This document shows, in pieces, positions 45,978 through 55,072 of a stretch of 64,000 nt of DNA. The DNA is taken from assembly GCF_001428545.1 (NCBI RefSeq), contig NZ_LMHZ01000011.1:49558-113557 (forward strand), given 5' to 3'. The notes beneath the pieces are model-generated. The model saw nothing but the letters and a program-made list of their open reading frames with translations. It was not told the DNA's origin and searched no databases. Source of the stretch: Noviherbaspirillum sp. Root189 (GTDB lineage Bacteria; Pseudomonadota; Gammaproteobacteria; Burkholderiales; Burkholderiaceae_D). Each line of letters begins with the position of its first letter. Within the stretch, counting starts at the first letter, position 1. Made by a program: the position numbers and the translations under genes.

Positions 45978-47561
45978 TTATTCCGGCAGCCCCGCTCTGC
46001 GCAGACCTTCCACCAATATGGCGAGATTCTCCGTCCGGTAGATCGGCAGCCAGTCTGCGATATTGGACAGGCGCAACGTCGGGTCGAGCTGACGCAACTG
46101 AGCCATTGCGCGCTGCGCTTCGCCCATCCTTGCGGCAAGCGCATGGCCGGCCGCAAGGATGGCGCCGGCCAGCAGAAAACTCGGTAATTCCCGGAACGCT
46201 TTCTCCGCCCACGACAGCGCCATATCAAAGCGCCCCAGAAAAAGATGTGCAGCTGCCATGCCGGCCTGCATTCGATACAGTTCCGGGTCAAGGGGACTCA
46301 ATCGCATGGCATGCGCGAGGTGCTTGATGGCTGCCTCAGTTTCACCATGCCAGAGTCTGAGGAACCCGCCGAGGAACCACGCTGCTGCAAGGTTCGGGTT
46401 GAGCACGAGTGCCTTGTCCAGCAAGGCGATGCCGCCCTGGAGGTCGCCGGCAAGATGGCCGAGCGCATGGCCGCCTCGGGTGAGAGCGACGGCATCGCCC
46501 TTGTCCAGTTCCACGGCCCGGCGCGCTAGTCGGCTACCCTCCGCCATCTCCCGTGAGGGATCAGTCATCCAGCCGTTGACCTTGCGCCAGCAATGACACC
46601 ATGCCGCCATCGCATAGGCCGACGCAAAATCCGGATCGAACTCGATTGCTTTATGGAACAGCGGAAGCGCCTCGTCGATGCACTCCCTGGTGCCATGATG
46701 CGACTTGGCCATTCCGCGCAGATAATAGTCGTAGGCGTCGAGGCTGCCGGTTGGCTTGTCCCTCGCACGTTCGATCTCCGCCCGCTCAAGCTGCGGCGCG
46801 ATCGCGCCGACCACGCTCTCGGTAATCTGGTCCTGCAGTTCGAAGATGTCATCCAGCACGCCTTCAAAGCGGCCTGCCCAGTGATGCGCGCCGGTTGTCG
46901 CATCGATCAGCTGGCCCGTGATCCGCACACGGTTTTTTGCTTTGCGCCAACTGCCTTCCAGCACATAGCGCACCCCTAGCTCGCGCCCGACTTGTTTCAT
47001 GTCTACCGCACGAGCTTTATAGGTAAAGCTCGAATTGCGCGCGACGACGAACAGCCAGCGATACTGCGACAACGCCGCGATGATGTCCTCTACCACGCCG
47101 TCGGCCAGGTAGTCCTGCTCCAGGTCTCCGCTCAAGTTCATAAACGGCAAGACCGCGATCGACGGTTTGGCCGGCAAGGCTGGCGCGGCTGCAGAGGCTG
47201 GCACCAATGTGGCGGACTGGGCGCCAGAAAGGTCGGTGTTGTCCGGTGGCTTGGCCTCATTGACATCGGCGGTGAACCGGAAGCCCTTGCGCGCAACGGT
47301 CCGAATCACGCGTTGTTGCTCGCCGCTGTCGCCAACCGCCTTGCGCACTGCGTTGATGTGGCTGGCCAAGGTCGATTCCGAAACAATTCGGCCCGACCAT
47401 ACCGCATCGATGAGTTCGTCCCTGCTGACAACGCGCTCGCGGTGCTTCGCCAGATAAGCCAGCAGGTCGAAGACCTGGGGCGCGGTGGCAACAACCTGGG
47501 ATGCCCGGAGCAGTTCCCGCCGGTCCAGGTCGAGCACGCAGTTCTCAAACATGAATCGCAT
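45978..47561 (-). CDS. CadC-like winged-helix transcriptional regulator with TPR domain
   Basis: 527 residues; ATG at 47561 with GGGAG 6 nt upstream. The N-terminal OmpR-type winged helix (about 1-100) includes VVSRDELIDAVWSGRIVSES and GDSGEQQRVIRTVARKGFRF. A TolB-like segment follows (PSIAVLPFMNLSGDLEQDYL), then TPR-like helices (about 290-520). No membrane helix is present, unlike CadC. It is divergent from the NmrA/AhpD/cupin operon (166 bp apart), the usual arrangement for a regulator and its target, so control of that operon is likely but unproven. Confidence 0.88.
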   Translation of the reverse strand: MRFMFENCVLDLDRRELLRASQVVATAPQVFDLLAYLAKHRERVVSRDELIDAVWSGRIVSESTLASHINAVRKAVGDSGEQQRVIRTVARKGFRFTADVNEAKPPDNTDLSGAQSATLVPASAAAPALPAKPSIAVLPFMNLSGDLEQDYLADGVVEDIIAALSQYRWLFVVARNSSFTYKARAVDMKQVGRELGVRYVLEGSWRKAKNRVRITGQLIDATTGAHHWAGRFEGVLDDIFELQDQITESVVGAIAPQLERAEIERARDKPTGSLDAYDYYLRGMAKSHHGTRECIDEALPLFHKAIEFDPDFASAYAMAAWCHCWRKVNGWMTDPSREMAEGSRLARRAVELDKGDAVALTRGGHALGHLAGDLQGGIALLDKALVLNPNLAAAWFLGGFLRLWHGETEAAIKHLAHAMRLSPLDPELYRMQAGMAAAHLFLGRFDMALSWAEKAFRELPSFLLAGAILAAGHALAARMGEAQRAMAQLRQLDPTLRLSNIADWLPIYRTENLAILVEGLRRAGLPE

Positions 47562-47727
47562 TCACGGCTCCCTGTTCCGTGTCACCACGCGGGTTTCTGG
47601 ACAAATACCCAAGCCAAATTCAATGGAAATCCAAGGCATCGGCAAAGTATTGCGCGCAACGGACCAGCATACTGTATCCATCAATCGCAGCAATGAAGAT
47701 GATAAACACTGAATCAAGGAGCGGGAC

Positions 47728-48483
47728 ATGAAAATAGTTGTTATTGGCGGCAGCGGGCTGATCGGGTCAAACATTGTAAACCGGCTACGTCTTAATGGTC
47801 ATGAGGTGATAGCGGCATCGCCGAGTACGGGCGTGAATACCCTCACCGGGCAAGGGCTGGCTGAAGTGCTTGCGGGCACCCAGGTTGTCGTCGACGTGGC
47901 GAACTCGCCTTCATTTGAAGACCGGGCGGTACTGGAATTTTTCGAAACGTCTGGTCGCAACCTGCTTGCCGCCGAAGCTGGCGCTGGCGTAGAGCACCAC
48001 GTCGCACTCTCTATCGTTGGCACTGACCGCCTTCCGGATAATGGCTACTTCCGGGCCAAAGTGGCGCAGGAAAACCTCATCAAGGCATCAAAGATTCCCT
48101 ACACCATCCTGCGTGCGACCCAGTTCTTCGAGTTCATGGAAGGCATTATCAACTCGGGCGACGACAACGGCACGATTCGTCTTTCCCCTGCCCTGATCCA
48201 GCCGATCGCGGCGAACGACGTTTCGGCTGTACTGGCCGATCTTGCGGTGGGGACACCGGTCAACGGTATGGTTGAAGTGGGCGGCCCTGATCGCTTTCCT
48301 CTCGACGAACTTGGATCCAAGTTTCTTGCCGCGCGCGGCGACAAGCGGCCGGTAATCGCCGATGTGCATGCGCGCTACTTCGGCAGCGAGCTGGATGATC
48401 GATCTCTGGTCACCGGTGACAACGCACGCATCGGCCCGACACGCTTCCACAACTGGCTCAGCCGCGCAGCGACGCAAGGATGA
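47728..48483 (+). CDS. NmrA-like NAD(P)-binding protein (atypical SDR)
   Basis: 251 residues; ATG with AAGGAGCGGGAC just upstream. The Rossmann opening MKIVVIGGSGLIGSNIVNRL and the later segment VEHHVALSIVGTDRL are those of NmrA/TMR-type atypical SDRs, which bind NAD(P)H and may reduce quinones or sense redox state. The typical Tyr-Lys catalytic pair of classical SDRs is not evident. It is the first gene of a likely operon with AhpD-like and cupin genes, all consistent with oxidative stress. Confidence 0.87.
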   Translation: MKIVVIGGSGLIGSNIVNRLRLNGHEVIAASPSTGVNTLTGQGLAEVLAGTQVVVDVANSPSFEDRAVLEFFETSGRNLLAAEAGAGVEHHVALSIVGTDRLPDNGYFRAKVAQENLIKASKIPYTILRATQFFEFMEGIINSGDDNGTIRLSPALIQPIAANDVSAVLADLAVGTPVNGMVEVGGPDRFPLDELGSKFLAARGDKRPVIADVHARYFGSELDDRSLVTGDNARIGPTRFHNWLSRAATQG

Positions 48484-48543
48484 GCCTGTAATTCATGGGC
48501 CGCGCCGGCCCGCCATCTACGTTTTTTACATTAAGGATCCACC

Positions 48544-49023
48544 ATGACCCAACGCATCGATTACCAGAAGCAATCTCCCGAGCTGTTCAGGAAGTTCGTC
48601 GAGTTCAGCCTTGCGCTCAAGCAGTCGTCCATCGAGACATCGATCCGCGATCTCGTGGATATCCGGGCATCGCAGATCAACGGCTGCGCCTTCTGCCTTG
48701 ACATGCATGTCAAGGAAGCGACGATACATGGAGAGCGCCCGCTCAGGCTGCATCATGTTGCCACCTGGCGCGAGTCGACACTGTTTAGTACGCGCGAGCG
48801 CGCCGCCCTGGCGTGGACGGAAGCACTGACCCAGATTCCCGCCCAGGGCGTGCCGGATGACGTCTATGAGCGTGTTCGCTCGCAACTTTCCGAGAAAGAA
48901 TTATCGGATCTGACCTTCCTGGTGATGTCGATCAATGCCTGGAATCGGGTCAACGTGGGCTTCCGGGTCGTGCCCGGTACGTACGACAAGGCATTCGGCG
49001 TAGACAAGTCGGGCCTGTCCTGA
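48544..49023 (+). CDS. AhpD-like carboxymuconolactone decarboxylase-family protein
   Basis: 159 residues. The peroxidase-linked motif INGCAFCLDMHVKEA contains the CxxC...H triad of AhpD-like proteins, used for thiol-dependent peroxide removal. The rest, with ERAALAWTEALTQI, matches the alkylhydroperoxidase core with an extra C-terminal strand. It lies 60 bp after the NmrA-like gene and is followed 68 bp later by a cupin gene, so the three are probably one transcript. Confidence 0.92.
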   Translation: MTQRIDYQKQSPELFRKFVEFSLALKQSSIETSIRDLVDIRASQINGCAFCLDMHVKEATIHGERPLRLHHVATWRESTLFSTRERAALAWTEALTQIPAQGVPDDVYERVRSQLSEKELSDLTFLVMSINAWNRVNVGFRVVPGTYDKAFGVDKSGLS

Positions 49024-49091
49024 CACGGCCTCGGCGCAGCCGGACAAAGATGCTGCGCCGCTACCCACGCACTTACAACAAGGAACAAGCC

Positions 49092-49493
49092 ATGCCTATT
49101 GTTAACGTCATCGCCATGCTGTTGCTGTTGACAGCCGGCGCCGCCAGCGCGCAGCAGGCATCCCCTGAGGCGCACGTCACACCGCTGATGACCAAAGCGC
49201 TCGCCGACTATCCAGGTAAAGAAGGATTAGTTATTACGGTCGACTATCCGCCCGGCGGAGAAAGTTCAGTGCATCGTCACAATGCGCACGCATTCGTTTA
49301 TGTGCTTGAAGGGTCGATTGTAATGGGTGTGCGCGGCGGCAAAACCGTCACGCTGACGCCGGGCCAGACTTTCTACGAAGGCCCGGACGATATACACACG
49401 GTCTCGCGCAACGCCAGTCTCACCAAGCCCGCCAAGTTTCTGGTCGTCCTGTTGAAGAACGGTGGCGAACCTGTCTCGATGCCGGTGCCCTGA
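49092..49493 (+). CDS. Exported cupin-domain protein
   Basis: 133 residues from the ATG at 49092, with AAGGAA upstream; the frame extends to 49050. A signal peptide (VNVIAMLLLLTAGAASAQQ) targets it to the periplasm. The single cupin barrel shows the metal-binding block HRHNAHAFVYVLEG (H-x-H...E pattern) and a second part PGQTFYEGPDDIHTVSRNA with His. It probably binds a metal; the enzyme role is unknown. It is the last gene of the NmrA/AhpD/cupin group. Confidence 0.87.
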   Translation: MPIVNVIAMLLLLTAGAASAQQASPEAHVTPLMTKALADYPGKEGLVITVDYPPGGESSVHRHNAHAFVYVLEGSIVMGVRGGKTVTLTPGQTFYEGPDDIHTVSRNASLTKPAKFLVVLLKNGGEPVSMPVP

Positions 49494-49691
49494 AGCCGGC
49501 ACCGCCGCATTGCTCGAAAGACAGACACCACGACGTATAAGATAAGCTGGACGCGCGTGAGGACCGGAAGAATTGTCTACTTGCAAATCTCGCTTCCTGG
49601 CAATGGCAGCGTGGTCTAAAGCTTGCTGTGTCTGGCCAGTCAACAGCTGCTATAGACTCACCCAGACAAGGCTTGGAAAGGTAGAGAAACT

Positions 49692-50117
49692 ATGCCGTGT
49701 TCTATGGAAAAGACAATTATGACCATGTTGCTTGTCTGCGGAGGATTGCAAGCATGCGGGTACACCGGGACCGAAGGTCGACAATCGATCGCCGGTGGGC
49801 TTCAGTCCGAGATGCAGGAAATACGACTTTTGATGGCGCGGGAAGTGGGAGACGCCTCCGCGCAACGAATTGAGCAGTGCCATGCTATTCCAGTTGGTTC
49901 AAAAGCCTGTGGAGGTCCTCAGTCTTTCGTGATCTATTCAACCGCAGTCTCTAACGAGCACAAGCTGCAGGAGCTCGCGAGACAGTACACGGAAGCCGAA
50001 GAGAAGTACAACCGTGTGACCCAGGCAATGAGTACATGTAGCTACATTACGCCGCCCGAGGTTTACCTCGAAAGCGGGAAATGCACAATCAAGCAGTCTC
50101 AAGCATGGCGGAAGTGA
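49692..50117 (+). CDS. Putative lipoprotein of unknown function
   Basis: 141 residues. The first 22 residues end in GGLQAC, a lipobox-like LQAC, so it may be an outer- or inner-membrane lipoprotein. The mature part is largely helical, with a paired Cys pattern (CHAIPVGSKAC and CSYITPPEVY... GKC) that suggests disulfides in the periplasm. I do not recognise a family. AGGTAGAG lies before the ATG. GC is lower here than in the neighbours, perhaps a sign of transfer. Confidence 0.6.
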   Translation: MPCSMEKTIMTMLLVCGGLQACGYTGTEGRQSIAGGLQSEMQEIRLLMAREVGDASAQRIEQCHAIPVGSKACGGPQSFVIYSTAVSNEHKLQELARQYTEAEEKYNRVTQAMSTCSYITPPEVYLESGKCTIKQSQAWRK

Positions 50118-50122
50118 CAGCT

Positions 50123-50443
50123 TCATTCAGCAGGATCGGCAAGGACCTGCTGAGCTAGGTTGTCGACCACCACAGGACTTTCGAAGTAGCTTACTGTTGG
50201 ATCGGTGCCGTACTTCTCCCGGACGAATGAGCGCCATGACTCTGTGTACATTGCTTCTGCCTCTGCCCTCGAGTTCCACAGGTAGACGCCGCCCGCTGTT
50301 AAGCCGTCCTGGGAGAGCACGTAGTGCTTACGATACAAACCTTGTACGCCACGATACGTTGGTGCAGTGCTCAGGAAGATACTGCGCGCTTCCTCACGAG
50401 TAATTGGCTTTGGCAAAGTAAATGCAGTAAAGACGATAATCAT
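50123..50443 (-). CDS. YdhR-like small monooxygenase-fold protein
   Basis: 106 residues from the ATG at 50443, with GGAG 6 nt upstream; the frame extends to 50524. The start MIIVFTAFTLPKPITREEA and the block GGVYLWNSRAEAEAMYTESW fit the ferredoxin-like alpha+beta dimeric fold of YdhR and related putative monooxygenases. No cofactor motif is expected in this group, and the enzyme activity is not established. Convergent with the lipoprotein gene, 5 bp apart. Confidence 0.75.
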   Translation of the reverse strand: MIIVFTAFTLPKPITREEARSIFLSTAPTYRGVQGLYRKHYVLSQDGLTAGGVYLWNSRAEAEAMYTESWRSFVREKYGTDPTVSYFESPVVVDNLAQQVLADPAE

Positions 50444-50837
50444 CCATATCTCCGATTGTGTTGTGTAGTCAATGCCGCCCAACTGCATATAAACCCACCT
50501 GATGCATCCTGCACCGTTACGCACTCGTTATAGCGGATCGAAATGCGTAAGTCTTTGCCAGGATGCGTAATCAAATTGCCATCGCCACGATGGATGTCCA
50601 TTTTTTTCCTTTTGCAAGGATTGATTTCGGCGGAATTCTTCTCGCCTGTTCCGTATTAGACAGAGTCGAGAAATTCAACTCAACCGGTATTTATGCATGG
50701 CTGGCATTCGCTCACTGCATGGCAAACATTTAAATAGCTTAAGTCTTAAGTCGATGCCTTTGTCAGGCCTACTAGTCGTTGCAAGTAATTCAACCAGAAC
50801 GGATAATAAATTTGCTTTGACGACATGAGAGCCGCGC
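50444..50837. other. AT-rich intergenic region between YdhR-like and LysR genes
   Basis: 394 bp with no supportable gene; clearly lower GC than the window average. It should hold the promoters of the two divergent genes. CTTAAGTCTTAAG occurs near 50738, a direct repeat of a 6-bp palindrome. Nothing else is recognisable. Confidence 0.45.
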
Positions 50838-51848
50838 ATGAATAATCCTTTATTGAATCTCCCCCCGCTGGATGCATTGCGCGGCTTTGTTGCAGTTGCA
50901 AGGCGCTTGAGCATTACGCAGGCAGCAAACGATCTTTGCCTGACCCAGTCTGCCGTTAGCCGGCAAATTCAGGCACTGGAAGAATATTTGGGCACACCGG
51001 TTTTTGTCCGGAAGCACAGAGCGATTGCTTTGACTGATGCGGGTGAACGGCTGATGGCACTGGCATCCCCATGGATGGATCGCCTGGCTGCATTTACCGA
51101 CTCTGTCAGAAACAATGGCCATACCCGCTCTATTACCATTACCGCCTCATTTGGCGTCACGGCCTTGTGGTTGTTACCCAAACTTGCTGCCTTTCAGGAT
51201 GCAAATCCGAATATCGACGTCAGGGTCACAGCGACTACCCGCGTTCTGGAATTGAAACAAGAAGGTATCGATCTCGCAATCCGGTATGCGCGTGAAGCTG
51301 ACGTTCCTTCAGGAGCGATCAGGTTATTTGGTGAACGAATCATTCCGATAGCAAGCAAAGCTGTCGCCGCACAGGCATTTAAACATCCGAATGCCTTGTT
51401 GAATGAAGTTTTACTGGAATACGATGAGCCGCGTGCACGCCCCTGGCTGCGCTGGTCCGAGTGGCTGGCAGCCTCCGGCATGGCAGATGCCAAACCCAAA
51501 GCATATCTTCATTGCAATCAATATAATCAGCTAGTTCAATTGGCTGTAGATGGCCGCGGCATTGCTTTAGGACGTGTAGCACTGATTCTTCCGATGTTAG
51601 CAGATGGACGATTGGTCGTCATGCCAATAGATAAGATTGGCGAAAGCGACTATGCCTATTGGCTGGTTGACGCCATTCCAGATGCACACCCCGACGTTGC
51701 GAAATTTCGGGATTGGCTGATTTCAGAGGCCCGGCACACCGTCGAACAAATGGAGAGTTTGCAGTTCGACGAATTAAATGCTTCTTCGTCCGAAGCAGGA
51801 AGAAGTGGTCAGAAACCGAAAGCGGGATCGCATCGGAGTGCCCATTGA
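50838..51848 (+). CDS. LysR-family regulator, GcvA-like
   Basis: 336 residues. The helix-turn-helix LSITQAANDLCLTQSAVSRQ and the following QALEEYLGTPVFVRKH match LysR proteins; the full opening LNLPPLDALRGFVAVAR is typical of the GcvA subgroup. The ligand domain spans about 95-300, followed by a polar tail of about 35 residues. The gene is monocistronic and faces a convergent LysR gene. The targets are not obvious. Confidence 0.92.
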   Translation: MNNPLLNLPPLDALRGFVAVARRLSITQAANDLCLTQSAVSRQIQALEEYLGTPVFVRKHRAIALTDAGERLMALASPWMDRLAAFTDSVRNNGHTRSITITASFGVTALWLLPKLAAFQDANPNIDVRVTATTRVLELKQEGIDLAIRYAREADVPSGAIRLFGERIIPIASKAVAAQAFKHPNALLNEVLLEYDEPRARPWLRWSEWLAASGMADAKPKAYLHCNQYNQLVQLAVDGRGIALGRVALILPMLADGRLVVMPIDKIGESDYAYWLVDAIPDAHPDVAKFRDWLISEARHTVEQMESLQFDELNASSSEAGRSGQKPKAGSHRSAH

Positions 51849-51930
51849 TCGAATTAATACTCGCGTATGCAGCAACTGTCGTAGCAAGCTGATGCGAGCC
51901 TTGCATGTGTGATGAGCAAGCTATTATTCT

Positions 51931-52857
51931 TCACCGAAGAGCGGAAAACCGCTGCGCCATCTTGTGTTCACGAAAGTGCGCAACGATGAAATCAACGAAG
52001 GCGCGCGTCTTTGCCGGCAGCAGGTTCTGCGCCGGAAAGTAGAGTGCCAGCATACCGCTGTCAACGTACCAGTCCGGAAGTACCCGTAACAGCCGGCCAC
52101 TGTCGAGATACGGCACTGCATGCGGCATGCTGGTCAGGCAAATTCCCATTCCCATTTCGGCAATCCGGCAAACCGCTTCCGCGTCGCTCATGGTGATGTG
52201 CTGGCGAAGCTGGATAGGGACCTGCTGCCCGGCACGATTACGCAGGGGCCAGGAGCGCACCCTGCCGGTTTGCGGAGAACGGACCAGAATGCCGTCGCAT
52301 TCCGCCAGGTCAGCCGGCTCGATGATCGGCGGACGCTGCTGCAAATATTGCGGCGACGCCAACAGCACGCGGTGCGCCGGCCCCAAATCACGCGCGACTA
52401 CCCCAGGTGCAATATCGAAGCCGCCACCAATGGCGGCATCAAAGTTCTCCCCGAGGAGATCCACCGGGCGGTTATCGAAATGCCAGTCGGGCGAAATACG
52501 CGGATATTGCTGCAGGAATTTATCCAGCAACGGCACGATATAGGTAAGGCCGAAAGAATTGCCCATGCTCACGCGCAGCGTGCCGGACGGTTCGCCGGCA
52601 GCGCTCCCAAGATTGGCGACCGCTGTCTGGATGGTGGTGAGACCTCCACTGACTTCCGCGAGAAAGCGTTGTCCCGCTTCTGTCAGGGTGAGATGGCGTG
52701 TACTACGGTGAAACAACCGGACCCCAACGCTTGCCTCCAGTTTGGCGACATTCTTACCGACCGCGGCCGACGTCAGGCCAAGCCGCCGCCCCGCTTCGGA
52801 AAAGCTGCCGGCTTCGGCGCTACGCACAAAGCATTCAATACTGTTCAAGGTTTCCAT
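51931..52857 (-). CDS. LysR-family regulator, divergent from an SDR gene
   Basis: 308 residues. The N-terminal HTH is METLNSIECFVRSAEAGSFS with AGRRLGLTSAAVGKNVAKLE, and the effector domain extends from about 90. It is divergent from the SDR gene with 110 bp between the start codons, the classic layout in which a LysR protein controls its neighbour. The tail has the motif FVDFIVAHFREH, common in this PgrR/DmlR-like subgroup. Confidence 0.92.
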   Translation of the reverse strand: METLNSIECFVRSAEAGSFSEAGRRLGLTSAAVGKNVAKLEASVGVRLFHRSTRHLTLTEAGQRFLAEVSGGLTTIQTAVANLGSAAGEPSGTLRVSMGNSFGLTYIVPLLDKFLQQYPRISPDWHFDNRPVDLLGENFDAAIGGGFDIAPGVVARDLGPAHRVLLASPQYLQQRPPIIEPADLAECDGILVRSPQTGRVRSWPLRNRAGQQVPIQLRQHITMSDAEAVCRIAEMGMGICLTSMPHAVPYLDSGRLLRVLPDWYVDSGMLALYFPAQNLLPAKTRAFVDFIVAHFREHKMAQRFSALR

Positions 52858-52967
52858 GATTCATTTTAAACCGTTGGTATGAACAGAATAGCGCAACTAC
52901 CGGCTATTCGCGACGTAATGTTCGGTCAATACTGGACACCTCATTTCAATCTTTAAGGAGTTCACTC
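52858..52967. promoter_or_regulatory. Divergent LysR/SDR control region
   Basis: 110 bp between divergent start codons. The SDR gene has a strong AAGGAG site 7-8 nt before its ATG. A LysR T-N11-A box is expected here, but I cannot single one out with confidence. Confidence 0.55.
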
Positions 52968-53717
52968 ATGTCGATCGAAACAGGTTTATCGGGTAAGGTT
53001 GCATTCATCCAGGGCGGTTCACGTGGCATCGGCGCAGCCATTGCCAAGCGCCTCGCCGCAGAGGGAGCCGCGGTCGCAATTACCTACGTCAGTGCTGCCG
53101 ATAAAGCGCAGGCTGTGGTGAGCGCAATCGAAGGTGCAGGCGGACGCGCCATCGCACTCAAGGCCGACAGCGCCGATGCAGGCGTACTGACCGCCGCCAT
53201 CCGTACGGCGGTTGAGAAATTGGGCCGCCTCGACATTCTTGTTAACAACGCCGGGGTGTTGGCTGTGGCGCCTCTGGACCAGTTCAGCCTTGGTGACTTC
53301 GACCGCACACTCGCGGTGAATGTGCGCAGCGTGTTTGTAGCCTCACAGGAAGCGGCACGGCACATGAATGACGGCGGCCGCATCATTAACATCGGCAGTA
53401 CCAACGCCGACCGCATGCCGTTTTCAGGCGGCGCACCGTACGCGATGAGCAAATCCGCGCTGGTTGGCCTGACTCGCGGTTTGGCACGCGACCTTGGGCC
53501 CCGCGGCATCACGGTCAACAATGTGCAACCTGGGCCGGTCGATACTGAAATGAATCCGGACAGCGGCGATTTTGCGGAGATGTTGAAGGGCATGATGGCG
53601 CTGGGGCGCTATGGAAAAGCCAACGAAATTGCCGGTTTTGTCGCTTACCTGGCAAGTGCCGAAGCAGGCTATGTCACCGGTGCCAGCCTGTCGATCGACG
53701 GTGGATTTTCTGCATAG
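52968..53717 (+). CDS. Classical short-chain dehydrogenase/reductase
   Basis: 249 residues. NAD(P)-binding FIQGGSRGIGAAIAKRL (TGxxxGIG variant with Q for T), NNAG, and the catalytic set: Ser in IINIGSTNADR and Y-x-x-x-K in YAMSKSALVGL. The C-terminus VTGASLSIDGGFSA is the usual FabG-like ending. It is an oxidoreductase of a small hydroxy/keto compound or 3-oxoacyl type; the substrate is unknown. Probably controlled by the divergent LysR protein. Confidence 0.93.
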   Translation: MSIETGLSGKVAFIQGGSRGIGAAIAKRLAAEGAAVAITYVSAADKAQAVVSAIEGAGGRAIALKADSADAGVLTAAIRTAVEKLGRLDILVNNAGVLAVAPLDQFSLGDFDRTLAVNVRSVFVASQEAARHMNDGGRIINIGSTNADRMPFSGGAPYAMSKSALVGLTRGLARDLGPRGITVNNVQPGPVDTEMNPDSGDFAEMLKGMMALGRYGKANEIAGFVAYLASAEAGYVTGASLSIDGGFSA

Positions 53718-53726
53718 GGCAATCAA

Positions 53727-53756
53727 GCCGCCGCACGCGCTTTGGTGAATGGCGGC
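53727..53756. terminator. Hairpin between SDR and Lrp genes
   Basis: GCCGCC / GGCGGC with an 18-nt loop between two convergent genes. Weak; it has no T-run. Confidence 0.35.
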
Positions 53757-53787
53757 ATTTGCGGCATCTTATGGCGACTCAGCCATC

Positions 53788-54264
53788 CTAACGAACCGGC
53801 AAGCGCGAAGTCGATTTGATTTCGCGCATCGCCAGGCTGGAACGGATCGACGTCACGCCGGGAAGTTTGCGCAGCACGTGGGTGACAAAGTCGCCGTACG
53901 ACTCAAGGTCGCGCGTGACGACTTGCAGAAAATAGTCCGCCTCGCCGCTGACGTTGTGGCAGGACAAAACTTCTGGAATCGACTGGATCGCCGCTTCAAA
54001 CTGGGCCGGTTGGTCTCCGGTGTGATTGGCGAAGTTAATCTGCACAAAGGCGATCAGCCCGAAACCCAGCTTGTGGCGGTCTACCCGCGCCCCGTATCCC
54101 TTGATATAGCCGTCTTCCTCCAGCCGCCGCAGGCGACGCCAGACCGGGGTTTCCGTCAGATGCAAGTGCTCGGCCAACCTGGCGTTAGACATCCGGCCTT
54201 CGTCCTGCAATAGGCTCAGGATACGAAGATCCACGTCATCCAGCATTTCCTGAGGGGTTTTCAT
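53788..54264 (-). CDS. Lrp/AsnC-family transcriptional regulator
   Basis: 158 residues from the ATG at 54264; the frame extends to 54417. The N-terminal HTH has LDDVDLRILSLLQDEGRMSN and LAEHLHLTETPVWRRLRRLE; the C-terminal RAM (ligand) domain has GEADYFLQVVTRDLESYGDF. Such proteins bind an amino acid as octamers. It is divergent from the LysE exporter gene (142 bp), so it probably controls that exporter in response to an amino acid. Confidence 0.94.
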   Translation of the reverse strand: MKTPQEMLDDVDLRILSLLQDEGRMSNARLAEHLHLTETPVWRRLRRLEEDGYIKGYGARVDRHKLGFGLIAFVQINFANHTGDQPAQFEAAIQSIPEVLSCHNVSGEADYFLQVVTRDLESYGDFVTHVLRKLPGVTSIRSSLAMREIKSTSRLPVR

Positions 54265-54406
54265 CTTATCATCCGCATAGTTGAGAAGAATCTGCTCAAT
54301 ATAGTAATTCTTCAGTAAATTTTCGCAAGAAAAATCCAGCGCACAAGCGAGATAATTTCGACACCAGATTATCCTGCACCAACCGTCCCGAACAAGGAAC
54401 CGCGCG

Positions 54407-55030
54407 ATGGACCTCACCCTCTTTTCCCTTTATTTTTCCGCACTGGTTGCGGTGTACCTGTTGCCCGGCCCTGACATGGCGCTTGTCATCGCGACCACCT
54501 CGGCACGCGGTGTACGCATGGCGCTGATTACCAGCGTCGGCATTGCCTTGTCGCGCGGCGCCCATGTGCTGATGTCGGGACTGGGTCTTGCCGCACTGAT
54601 GGCGGCCAATCCGGTGTTGCTGGATATTGTGCGATGGGTGGGTGCCGCCTATTTGCTGTTTCTGGCGGTGCAAGTTGTGCGCGCCGATCTGCGCGTCGAT
54701 GCCGCCCAGCGTACAGAGGCATCCGCCATATCGACGTTCGCGCGCGGCTTTTTCACGAACCTGCTGAATCCGAAAGCCCTGCTGTTTTGCGGCCTGTTTC
54801 TTCCTCAGTTCGTTTCGGCCGGTCATGGTCCGGTATTAATGCAGTTTCTCTGGCTTGGCGTGATTCTGGTTGTTACCGGCTTTGCTTTCGATGCGGCCTA
54901 TTCCCTGCTGGCTGCGCGAATCGGTCGCAGCATCGGTCGCAACGTCAGCGCAAAAGCCGCTTCGCCAGTCAAAAAATGGTTGTTGCCGACTGTCTTTGTG
55001 CTGCTCGCTGGCAGGTTGATAGCAAGCTGA
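54407..55030 (+). CDS. LysE-family amino-acid exporter (RhtB type)
   Basis: 207 residues with about six membrane helices. The first segment VAVYLLPGPDMALVIATTSA and the adjoining RGVRMALITSVGIALSRG match the RhtB/LysE family; a PxP-like bend occurs at LPGPDM. The central NLLNPKALLFCGLFLPQFV is also typical. It exports an amino acid or homoserine-lactone-like compound. The divergent Lrp-type regulator beside it supports an amino acid as substrate. Confidence 0.93.
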   Translation: MDLTLFSLYFSALVAVYLLPGPDMALVIATTSARGVRMALITSVGIALSRGAHVLMSGLGLAALMAANPVLLDIVRWVGAAYLLFLAVQVVRADLRVDAAQRTEASAISTFARGFFTNLLNPKALLFCGLFLPQFVSAGHGPVLMQFLWLGVILVVTGFAFDAAYSLLAARIGRSIGRNVSAKAASPVKKWLLPTVFVLLAGRLIAS

Positions 55031-55072
55031 CGCACTGACCTGACTCGACGCTCGGCGCCCGCCGTTCCTACC

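Noticed and set aside
50733..50750. CTTAAG direct repeat as an operator or recombination site
   Set aside because: Only two short copies in AT-rich non-coding DNA; too weak to call a functional element.
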